Positions 8,840 to 16,213 of a stretch of 64,000 nt of DNA are shown piece by piece. Numbering within the stretch: the stretch's first letter is position 1; the number at the start of each line of letters is the position of its first letter. The notes below the pieces were generated by a model. The model had not been told where the DNA came from. It saw only the letters and a list, made by a program, of their open reading frames with translations, and ran no database searches. Position numbers and translations under genes: made by a program. The stretch covers positions 33,558 to 97,557 of the forward strand of contig NZ_QPIJ01000007.1 in NCBI RefSeq assembly GCF_003336665.1. The letters run 5' to 3'. Source of the DNA: Vreelandella rituensis. GTDB lineage: Bacteria > Pseudomonadota > Gammaproteobacteria > Pseudomonadales > Halomonadaceae.

Positions 8840-11053
8840 TCAGCCAGTAGCGGCTATCTCCTTGTGGCATGCCGCTTCGCTATTTTGAGTAGCCTGAATG
8901 ACGGTCAGGGCGATGGTATACACGATATCGTCCACCAGAGCCCCGCGTGACAGATCGTTCACCGGCTTGTTCAAGCCTTGCAGCATGGGGCCGACACTCA
9001 CCACCTGGGCACTACGCTGCACAGCCTTGTAAGTGGTATTGCCGGTATTGAGATCGGGAAAGATGAAGACCGTGGCACGTCCGGCCACCGGCGAATCCGG
9101 CGCTTTCTGGCGGCCGACGCTTTCGATGGCGGCGGCATCGTACTGCAGCGGGCCGTCAATCAACAGGTCCGGGGCGCGCGCTCGGGCCAGTCGGGTGGCC
9201 TCGCGGACCTTATCGACATCCACACCACTGCCCGATGAGCCGGTGGAATAACTGATCATAGCCACTCTCGGCTCGATGCCGAAAGCCTGGGCGGAGCGCG
9301 CGCTTTGCAGGGCGATTTCCGCCAAGGTGTCGGCATCCGGGTCTGGAATCACCGCGCAGTCGCCATAGACCACTACCTGTTCCGGTAGCAGCATGAAAAA
9401 CACCGATGACACATTGCGGTATTCAGGGGCGGTCTTGATCAGCTGAAATGCCGGGCGCACGGTATTGGCGGTGGTATGCACCGCACCGGAGACCAGACCG
9501 TCGACTTCGTCGAGTTGCAGCATCATGGTACCGAGCACCACATTGTCGTGAAGCTGAGCTTCTGCGGTAATCTCATTGAGCTTGCCATGTCGCAGCTTGA
9601 CCATGGGCTCGATATAACGAGCCCGAGTGCTTTCGGGGTCGATGATTTCCAGGTCGTCGGGAAGCGTCAGGCCACGATTATGCGCCACATTTTCGATCTC
9701 CTCGCGGTCGCCCAGCAAAATGCAGTTGGCGATGCCGCGACGCTGACAGAGAATCGCGGCTTCCACGGTGCGCGGTTCGTTACCTTCGGGCAGCACCACG
9801 CGTTTCTTGTTTTCCTGCGCCAGCTTGACCAGCTGGTAGCGAAAGGCCGAGGGCGAGAGGCGGCGGGTATAGCCTCGGCTCAAATTTTCCTTTAGCCATT
9901 CAAGGTCGATATGCGCGGCGACGAAATGGGCAATCTTCTCGGCGCGTTCCAGGTCATCCGTGGGGATTTCGTTGTTCATGCGGCTGAGATTGGTCGCCGT
10001 GGTCAGGCTGTCGGTATCCACGGTAAGCACCGGTAGGCCGGTATTGAGTGCCGGACGGCACATTTCGATCATGTTGTCGTTAGGCATGTAGCCGTTGGTC
10101 AGCAATATCCCGGCAAGTTGTGTGCCGTTCATGGTGGCAAGTGCCGTGGCGAGTATCACGTCATCACGGTCGCCGGAGGTCACCACTAAGCTTCCGGGCT
10201 TGAAGATATGCAAGGCGTTGGCGGCGCTACGGGCGCACAGGCTAGTGGAAAGTACGCGGCGACTGTTCGCCTCGCCTTCATTAAGCAGGCGTGCTTCCAG
10301 CGCCTGGGCCACATCCAGCGTGCGTGGAGCGCTCAATGCCTTGCTATAAGGCACCACACCAATCAAATGAAAACGCTCGGTGGCCAAGGCCGGCGAGTAG
10401 CGTTGCAGTTCATCCAGCACCGGCTTCTCCAGCCGGGCATTGGCCGTGCCGGGGGCGGGAGTCAGACTATCTTCGTCGTAAGGCAGGTTCTTCATTCGCA
10501 TCAGAATGCAGCCCAAGGTTCGGCTGGAACTGACGCCGCCAAAGCTTCTGGCGTGCATGTCGAGTTGTTCGGCCAGTGCCTGGGGTTCATTCAGGTCGCC
10601 GGTGCCCACCAGAATGATCCGCGCATTCAGTGCGTGCGCCAGTTGGGCATTGGTCTGGGTGGCGTAAGTGGTGTGTTGGGTGGGAACGACGCCTTCCACC
10701 ACCACCAGGTCCAGTGCACTGCCATCGCAATAGGCCTGATGTGTGACCTGATCGTAAAGCTCGATCACGTTTTCCATCAACTCGTCGAGATGGTCGTCGC
10801 GCAGCAGCTGCTCCAGGCGAGCTTGGGAAATCGGCGGGGGAGGCGATTGGTTCAAGGTGCGAGCCACCAGGGCAGTGGAGCGATCCTGGCCCGAGCCGTT
10901 GAGTTCATCTTGCATGAACGGCTTGAGAAAGCCGGCTTTCAGACCGATGGTATCCAGCGCCTGGATCAGCCCCAGGCAAGCCGACGTCAAACCGGCCCCG
11001 ACGCTAGTGGGTACCAGCAAAATGCACTGTGGCTGCTCGGATTGGGTAGGCAT
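8840..11053 (-). CDS. pta: Phosphate acetyltransferase, long form
   Basis: 737 residues from ATG 11053 (GGAG upstream), the length of E. coli-type Pta. Domains: an N-terminal P-loop/BioD-like regulatory domain (ILLVPTSVGAGLTSACLGLI), a central DRTGG domain (SLVVTSGDRDDVILATALAT), and the C-terminal PTA_PTB catalytic domain from about residue 400 (KKRVVLPEGNEPRTVEAAIL; later ISYSTGSSGSGVDVDKVREA). It interconverts acetyl-CoA and acetyl phosphate. Its usual partner ackA is not next to it: downstream is an aminotransferase and upstream a divergent outer-membrane gene. Confidence 0.95.
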   Translation of the reverse strand: MPTQSEQPQCILLVPTSVGAGLTSACLGLIQALDTIGLKAGFLKPFMQDELNGSGQDRSTALVARTLNQSPPPPISQARLEQLLRDDHLDELMENVIELYDQVTHQAYCDGSALDLVVVEGVVPTQHTTYATQTNAQLAHALNARIILVGTGDLNEPQALAEQLDMHARSFGGVSSSRTLGCILMRMKNLPYDEDSLTPAPGTANARLEKPVLDELQRYSPALATERFHLIGVVPYSKALSAPRTLDVAQALEARLLNEGEANSRRVLSTSLCARSAANALHIFKPGSLVVTSGDRDDVILATALATMNGTQLAGILLTNGYMPNDNMIEMCRPALNTGLPVLTVDTDSLTTATNLSRMNNEIPTDDLERAEKIAHFVAAHIDLEWLKENLSRGYTRRLSPSAFRYQLVKLAQENKKRVVLPEGNEPRTVEAAILCQRRGIANCILLGDREEIENVAHNRGLTLPDDLEIIDPESTRARYIEPMVKLRHGKLNEITAEAQLHDNVVLGTMMLQLDEVDGLVSGAVHTTANTVRPAFQLIKTAPEYRNVSSVFFMLLPEQVVVYGDCAVIPDPDADTLAEIALQSARSAQAFGIEPRVAMISYSTGSSGSGVDVDKVREATRLARARAPDLLIDGPLQYDAAAIESVGRQKAPDSPVAGRATVFIFPDLNTGNTTYKAVQRSAQVVSVGPMLQGLNKPVNDLSRGALVDDIVYTIALTVIQATQNSEAACHKEIAATG

Positions 11054-11280
11054 TATGGCATCTCCAGACAGGGGTGAAAGGCGTCGGCACATGCGGATCT
11101 AACCGCAGTGACTAGACTGAAAGTCCCTACTTTAGTCCAGTATGTTGCGCTGCGACAAATGCGAGTGGCATAAACATTCCCCCGCAAGCCAAAAGGCAAA
11201 ATCGGGTTGCGTGAATCCATGGGATGAACCACATTGAAACAGAGGTAAAAAACACCGTTCTTTAACGGAGGTACATAGCT

Positions 11281-11778
11281 ATGAAACCGCTAATTCTCTC
11301 TGCCGTCTTGCTGAGCGTGGGGGCTTTCGCTGCATCGGCTCAGGCCCAGTGGTCGTCATACCCTGAAAGTTATCTGGGCGGCGATGCCATGTGGTGGGAG
11401 CTTGACCCTGATGGTGGTGCTCCCTCTGCGGATGATATCGGCTTGCGCCTACGCGGTGGTGCGCAATTCAATGAACTTTTCGCTGTGGAAGGGCACCTGG
11501 GTACCGGTGGCTCCGATAGAGGCGTTGACCTGGATTACCTAGTCGGCGCCTATGCCAAGGGGATCGTGCCGATTGCTCCGGAACTGCGTGTCTACGGCCT
11601 GGTAGGCGTCACCGAGGTGGATTTCGACGTCGAGAGTGAAAGTGACTTTTCCTACGGCTTGGGCGGCGAATTCGACATGACGCCGAACCTCTCGCTGGGG
11701 GCGGATTACATGCGTTACCTGGATAACTCTGACTACACTTTCGACGCCGCCAGCGTGGGGCTGCGCTTGCGTTTTTAA
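11281..11778 (+). CDS. Small outer-membrane beta-barrel protein
   Basis: 165 residues with a clear signal peptide (MKPLILSAVLLSVGAFAASAQAQ, AQA cleavage) and alternating short beta strands (GLRLRGGAQFNELFAVEGHL, LDYLVGAYAKGIVPIAPELR), ending in the C-terminal Phe typical of BAM substrates (SVGLRLRF). It belongs to the OmpX/OmpA-N or opacity-protein class of 8-stranded barrels. GGAGG lies seven to eight bases before ATG 11281. It is a single-gene unit with its own terminator. Role unknown; small barrels of this kind are often adhesins or surface-stability proteins. Confidence 0.85.
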   Translation: MKPLILSAVLLSVGAFAASAQAQWSSYPESYLGGDAMWWELDPDGGAPSADDIGLRLRGGAQFNELFAVEGHLGTGGSDRGVDLDYLVGAYAKGIVPIAPELRVYGLVGVTEVDFDVESESDFSYGLGGEFDMTPNLSLGADYMRYLDNSDYTFDAASVGLRLRF

Positions 11779-11810
11779 TCGAGGCGTCTAGCTCTTTCCT
11801 GGGCATATCG

Positions 11811-11842
11811 CGCTCCGCCTTGAACTTCGGCGGGGCGTTTTT
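11811..11842 (+). terminator. Rho-independent terminator of the outer-membrane protein gene
   Basis: Stem CGCTCCGCC (11811-11819) / GGCGGGGCG (11829-11837), one G-T pair, followed by five T. It lies 33 nt after the stop codon at 11778. Confidence 0.85.
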
Positions 11843-11866
11843 CACTGGATGCGTCATTGAGCGATG

Positions 11867-12628
11867 TCATGGCCAAGCTCTTGGAGCATTGGAAGACGCA
11901 TGCCGGTATAGCCAGCGTATATCGAGCGCAAACGAGACCATTAGAGCCGCCAATGCCGAGCTCACCAGGAGCAGGGCAATATCGGAGGGCATGAAGGGAA
12001 GCAGGGCCACCAATAACGTCATTATTTGCCATACACAGACGGCCTTGCGTCGAAAACTTTCGGGTAGCGAAGCCTTCAGCCATGGCCAGGCATGCCCGCT
12101 GAGTACAAAAGCGTAACGCATGAGGCCGATCAACATCACCCAGACACCGGTGATATCGGCAATTACCAGCCCCAGGCAGAGCACCAAGATGAAGAAGGCA
12201 TCCAGTTCCATGTCGAAACGTGCGCCCAGCTCGCTTTGGCAACCCTGGCGCCGTGCCACCCAGCCGTCCAGCCCATCCAGCAACAGCGCCAGGGTTGCCA
12301 TGCCCAACCAGGTGAGGCGTCGAGCTTCGAAGGAGTCGGGCGAGAACAGGGCGGCTGTGAGTAACAAAATCAGGATGCCACGCAACAATGTGACTCGATT
12401 AGCCCAGCCAAGCGCCCCCTGTCGCCAGTAGTGCAATAACCAGCCTGCGAGTATGGCGTACAGCAGCGTAGCCCCGAGTGTTTGCGCCAGTGTCAGGGAA
12501 AGTGGATAAGGCAATGCAGCCAGCAACCAGAGGGCAGCTATTCCCAAGGCTAGCTCGCCCAACGTGCGCTCGATACGGCGGCCTGAAAATGGACCTAATG
12601 GGTCTGCATCGGAGGAAAAAAAGGCCAT
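11867..12628 (-). CDS. CDP-alcohol phosphatidyltransferase family protein
   Basis: 253 residues, mostly transmembrane. It carries the family's DGx2AR...Gx3Dx3D signature: LLDGLDGWVARR then GARFDMELDAFF, with all four metal-binding Asp present. These enzymes move a phosphoryl alcohol from a CDP-activated donor to an acceptor (for example PgsA, PssA). An additional ~60-residue N-terminal part with two hydrophobic segments precedes the core. It is transcribed divergently from the dehydrogenase-PTPS-glycosyltransferase genes across a 234-bp region full of palindromes. That suggests co-regulation and a membrane or lipid step in the product they make. Substrate unknown. Confidence 0.82.
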   Translation of the reverse strand: MAFFSSDADPLGPFSGRRIERTLGELALGIAALWLLAALPYPLSLTLAQTLGATLLYAILAGWLLHYWRQGALGWANRVTLLRGILILLLTAALFSPDSFEARRLTWLGMATLALLLDGLDGWVARRQGCQSELGARFDMELDAFFILVLCLGLVIADITGVWVMLIGLMRYAFVLSGHAWPWLKASLPESFRRKAVCVWQIMTLLVALLPFMPSDIALLLVSSALAALMVSFALDIRWLYRHASSNAPRAWP

Positions 12629-12680
12629 GGCATTACCCGCTGGGGAAGATTACGTTCAACATAGCGCAAATAAATTGATG

Positions 12681-12696
12681 CATAAATATTTTTATG
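12681..12696. promoter_or_regulatory. Palindrome upstream of the phosphatidyltransferase gene
   Basis: Near-perfect 16-bp palindrome CATAAATATTTTTATG (one mismatched pair), 53 bp upstream of the start at 12628 in the divergent region. Candidate operator or AT-rich promoter element; no regulator gene is adjacent. Confidence 0.35.
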
Positions 12697-12805
12697 TACC
12701 ATCCTTGTAGAAGTGTTAACGTCGACCGAACACTTGGTTAAAACAATGCGAGTGGGCCAACCATTGTGAATCAAGGCGTGTTTTGTTAACTATCTTTTAA
12801 AGCAT

Positions 12806-12831
12806 GTTTCATGAAACGAGTTTTATAAAAC
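12806..12831. promoter_or_regulatory. Two adjacent 12-bp palindromes upstream of the dehydrogenase gene
   Basis: GTTTCATGAAAC (12806-12817) and GTTTTATAAAAC (12820-12831) are both perfect palindromes sharing the outer GTTT/AAAC arms, with centres 14 bp apart. They lie 32-57 bp upstream of the ATG at 12863, where an operator would overlap the promoter or transcription start. Candidate tandem sites for a dimeric regulator; the regulator is not in the window. Confidence 0.5.
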
Positions 12832-12862
12832 GCGTTTTTCTCTTTGGGTTAAGGATTGCATT

Positions 12863-13873
12863 ATGGCCGCGGTGGCTGCTGAAGATTCCCTAATTAAGGC
12901 CAAGGCCTTCTGGGTAAGTGCCAAGAAGAACGGCGAGCTACGTGAATCACGCCTGGAGTGGCCGCCTCACGCCTCGCAGCCACCCATGGCACTGGTCAAG
13001 GCGCTTTACAGCGGCATTAGCCGAGGTACCGAGTCCTTGGTATGGCACGGTCGGGTACCCCCTTCGGAATACCAGCGAATGCGTGCGCCCTTTCAGCAGG
13101 GTGAATTTCCGGCGCCAGTGAAGTATGGCTATGCCAGCGTCGGCCAAGTGGAGGAAGGGCCCGAAGAGCTTCTCGGTCAGGCGGTTTTCTGTTTGTTTCC
13201 CCATCAGGACCGTTACGTGGTGCCTGTGGATGCCTTGGTGCCGCTCCCAGCGATGCTTCCCCCAGAGCGTGCGGTGCTGGCCGCCAATATGGAAACCGCG
13301 ATCAACGGCGTCTGGGATGCCGCTCCCGGTGTCGGCGATCGCATCGCCGTGGTCGGCGCAGGCGTGGTCGGCAGCTTGGTGGCCTGGCTATGCCAGGCGA
13401 TTCCCGGCACCCAGGTCAGCTTGATCGATATCAACCCTCAACGCGAAACCTTGGCCCGTGAGCTGGGCGTTGCCTTCTCCATGCCGGAACAGGCCCCCAG
13501 CGAATGCGATTGCGTAATTCATGCCAGCGGCAACCCCGAGGGGCTGCGCCAGGCCCTGACACTTGCCGGGCCCGAGGCGAACGTCATCGAAATGAGTTGG
13601 TACGGCGAACGTGAGGTCACGCTTTCGCTGGGAGAGGCCTTTCATTCACGGCGATTGACCTTGCGTTCCAGCCAAGTGGGAAGCCTACCCACCCAGCGGC
13701 AGCCCCGCTGGGGGTATCGGCGCCGTCTTGAACTCGCCTTGCGCCTGTTGCAGGCCCCCTGTCTGGACGCTCTGATCAGCGGCGAAAGCGATTTTTCCGA
13801 ATTACCCCGTCGCATGGCGACAATTCTGGCGCCAGGCAGTACCGAGCTTTGCCATCGTGTGCGCTACCTTTAA
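12863..13873 (+). CDS. BchC-like medium-chain dehydrogenase/reductase
   Basis: 336 residues. Medium-chain dehydrogenase fold with a Rossmann motif in IAVVGAGVVGSLVAWLCQAI followed by the acidic strand end SLIDINP. The N-terminal segment ALYSGISRGTESLVWHGRVP has SRGTE where zinc alcohol dehydrogenases have CxGTD, so the catalytic cysteine ligand is missing. That pattern is seen in the BchC-like subgroup. It probably oxidises or reduces a hydroxyl on an unknown substrate without classical zinc chemistry. First gene of a + strand run: the PTPS-like gene begins 20 nt after its stop, and the next genes overlap or abut. Confidence 0.78.
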   Translation: MAAVAAEDSLIKAKAFWVSAKKNGELRESRLEWPPHASQPPMALVKALYSGISRGTESLVWHGRVPPSEYQRMRAPFQQGEFPAPVKYGYASVGQVEEGPEELLGQAVFCLFPHQDRYVVPVDALVPLPAMLPPERAVLAANMETAINGVWDAAPGVGDRIAVVGAGVVGSLVAWLCQAIPGTQVSLIDINPQRETLARELGVAFSMPEQAPSECDCVIHASGNPEGLRQALTLAGPEANVIEMSWYGEREVTLSLGEAFHSRRLTLRSSQVGSLPTQRQPRWGYRRRLELALRLLQAPCLDALISGESDFSELPRRMATILAPGSTELCHRVRYL

Positions 13874-13893
13874 CCCTAAGGAGTCCGTCCTCT

Positions 13894-14301
13894 ATGTATC
13901 GTCTTTGCGTTCGCGATCACCTCATGATCGCCCACAGCTTTACCGGCGAAGCCTTCGGCCCCGCCCAGCGCTTGCATGGCGCCACCTATGTGGTGGACGT
14001 GTGCTTTCAGCGTGCCGAGCTGGATACGGATGGCTTGGTGGTGGATATCGGGCTGGCAAGCGAGCGGCTCAAACAGCTGCTGGCGCCCTACAATTACTGC
14101 AACCTAGATGAGATGGAGTCGCTCAAGGGCCATAACACCACCACCGAATTCATGGCAAAGGTGATTTTCGATGCTTTGGCGGGCGCCATCGAGCAAGGTG
14201 AACTGGGGGAGGCGGCGCGAGGTATCCAGCGTATCGAGGTGACCTTGCATGAATCGCACATCGCTTGGGCGAGCTATGAGGGTGAGCTGTGCAGCGCCTG
14301 A
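13894..14301 (+). CDS. 6-pyruvoyltetrahydropterin synthase / QueD-like protein, active site altered
   Basis: 135 residues from ATG 13894 with AAGGAG at 13878-13883. The T-fold layout of PTPS/QueD is clear: MIAHSF at the first His, RLHGATYVVDVCF at the HGH strand, NLDEMESLKGHNTTTEF at the LDH...NPTxE region, and HESHIAWASYEG at the pterin-anchoring Glu. Three usual residues differ: the Cys before HGH is absent, the third zinc His is Ala (HGA), and the catalytic His after Asp is Glu (LDE). It should still bind a pterin-like ring through the Glu but may not do standard PTPS chemistry. Its stop overlaps the GTG start of the next gene. Confidence 0.85.
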   Translation: MYRLCVRDHLMIAHSFTGEAFGPAQRLHGATYVVDVCFQRAELDTDGLVVDIGLASERLKQLLAPYNYCNLDEMESLKGHNTTTEFMAKVIFDALAGAIEQGELGEAARGIQRIEVTLHESHIAWASYEGELCSA

Positions 14302-16211
14302 CGCTAGTCGTGGCAGGTGGCCCCGGGCAACGTACCGGCGGCTACCTCTATGACGCCCGAATGGTGGAGGAGCTGCGTGTCCAAGGCTGGCAGGTAAGCG
14401 TGCAGGGGCTTGAAGGCCGTTTCCCCGATGCCGATGTCATCGCCGAGCATGAACTCGACCAGGCGCTGGGCAGCTTGCCCGACCAGGCGCAGGTAGTGCT
14501 TGACGGCCTGGCCATGGGCGCCTTGCCCGAGGTGGTGGCGCGTCATGCCCACCGCCTGGATATCACCGCGCTGGTGCATCACCCGCTCTGCGATGAAAGC
14601 GGCCTGGACGAGGCGCAGCAACAACGCTTGAAGGCGCTGGAGCTCAAGGGGCTTTCACGGGTGAAGCGCATCATCGTGACCAGTGCCTTTACCGCCAGAC
14701 GCCTGGAACAACTCGCTGCAACGCTGCCGGCCATCGAATTGGCGCCGCGGCATGTGGTGGAACCGGGGGTGGAGGCAGCGCCGCTAAACGCTTTTGATCC
14801 ACAAAACCCCACTCCGAGGTTGCTATGCGTGGCCACGCTGACCGAACGCAAGGGCCATGACATCCTGATGGCTGCGCTGGCCTCGTTAGGCGATCTCGAT
14901 TGGCGATGTGACTGTATCGGTAGCCTGGACCGCGACCCGGTTCAGGTGGCGCGGGTACAGCAACTGATCCAGCAGAACGGCCTGCAAGACCGGGTGCGTC
15001 TGCGCGGTGAGTGCAACGCCGATGAGCTGAATGCCGCCTACGCCGCCAGCGATCTGTTTGTGCTGCCTTCCTGGTATGAAGGTTACGGCATGGTGGTCAC
15101 CGAGGCGCTGTCCCGGGGCATCGCCGTGGTGACCACCCAGGGTGGCGCCCTGGCAGATACCCTGCCGCAGGGCGCGGGGTGGTGTCTGCCGCCCGGCGAT
15201 ATAGAGGCCTTCAGCCAAGCGCTGCGCCGCTGGTGCGAGTCGCCTGAGCTGCGTCGGACACTGCGTTATGGTGCGGTTCAGGCGCGGGAAACATTAAGTG
15301 ATTGGCAGGCGGCGGGGCGAGGATTCGCTCAGGCGTTGACGGATTCCCTGCCCAAGGGTGGTCGCTTCGAGGCCGACTGGCTGAGCCTGCGCGAAGCGCT
15401 GGACGGCAGATCACGCAGCCATCGGCTCACCGGCTTGGCGCATGACTGGCTTGACCGCCGCCCGGGCACCAAGCGAATTCTGGACTTGGGTAGCGGCACG
15501 GGGAGTAATCCACGTTTTCTCGCCCCGCGCTTGCCCGGCCCCCAGCATTGGCGCCTGGTGGACCACGACCCTGGGTTGCTGCAGCAAGCAAGCACCCCGC
15601 AAGCATCGATTCGGGATGCCGCTTCCTGGCCCGTCATGCTGATGCCCCAGCGTCGCCACTTGGCTCCGGTGGATGCCGACTTGATGGATGGCGTGGATCT
15701 GGTCACTGCCTCGGCATTGTGCGATCTGGTTTCAGCAGATTGGGCGAAATCTTTGGTAGAGGCATGTCGTCAGCGCCAACAGGCCCTGTTGCTTACCTTG
15801 AGTGTCAACGGCGACTGGCACTTTATGACCCCTGATGGAGACGCAATTTCCGACACCCGAGACGCAGCGGTACTGGCGTTGTTCAAGGCGCATCAATCTC
15901 GGGACAAGGGGTTGGGAGCCGCCTTGGGAGGACGCGCGCCCAAGCTTCTGGTTGAATGCCTGCAACAGGCCGGTTACCGCGTGGAACAGGCATCGTCACC
16001 CTGGTGCCTGGCCGCCGGAGACCGGTGCTTTCTGCCGTTGGCGCGGGCCTTGGTGGATGGCTGGCATGAGGCCGCCCTGGCTCAGGCGCCCCATCGAAAA
16101 GACATGTTGAAGGCTTGGCGTGACCAGCGACTGGCGGCACTCGGCAACGGCGAGGTGGGCATCTACGTGGGTCATGTGGATATATTCGCCAGCCCCGAGG
16201 GTGAGCATTGA
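14289..16211 (+). CDS. GT4-type glycosyltransferase fused to a class I methyltransferase
   Basis: 640 residues from GTG 14289, overlapping the PTPS-like stop by 13 nt, so probably translationally coupled. Residues ~1-350 are a GT-B glycosyltransferase with the retaining-enzyme EX7E region (LPSWYEGYGMVVTEALSRGI) and a donor-site segment (LLCVATLTERKGHDILMAAL). Residues ~380-640 are a SAM-dependent methyltransferase with motif I ILDLGSGTGSN and an acidic end of strand 2 (WRLVDHDPG). The fusion argues that both act on one small-molecule scaffold. The glycosyl acceptor is unknown; from its neighbours a pterin or pyrimidine derivative is the leading guess. Confidence 0.85.
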   Translation: MQRLTLVVAGGPGQRTGGYLYDARMVEELRVQGWQVSVQGLEGRFPDADVIAEHELDQALGSLPDQAQVVLDGLAMGALPEVVARHAHRLDITALVHHPLCDESGLDEAQQQRLKALELKGLSRVKRIIVTSAFTARRLEQLAATLPAIELAPRHVVEPGVEAAPLNAFDPQNPTPRLLCVATLTERKGHDILMAALASLGDLDWRCDCIGSLDRDPVQVARVQQLIQQNGLQDRVRLRGECNADELNAAYAASDLFVLPSWYEGYGMVVTEALSRGIAVVTTQGGALADTLPQGAGWCLPPGDIEAFSQALRRWCESPELRRTLRYGAVQARETLSDWQAAGRGFAQALTDSLPKGGRFEADWLSLREALDGRSRSHRLTGLAHDWLDRRPGTKRILDLGSGTGSNPRFLAPRLPGPQHWRLVDHDPGLLQQASTPQASIRDAASWPVMLMPQRRHLAPVDADLMDGVDLVTASALCDLVSADWAKSLVEACRQRQQALLLTLSVNGDWHFMTPDGDAISDTRDAAVLALFKAHQSRDKGLGAALGGRAPKLLVECLQQAGYRVEQASSPWCLAAGDRCFLPLARALVDGWHEAALAQAPHRKDMLKAWRDQRLAALGNGEVGIYVGHVDIFASPEGEH

Positions 16212-16213
16212 GC

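Noticed and set aside
10208..11077. 289-codon + strand frame opposite pta
   Set aside because: Antisense shadow of the N-terminal part of Pta.
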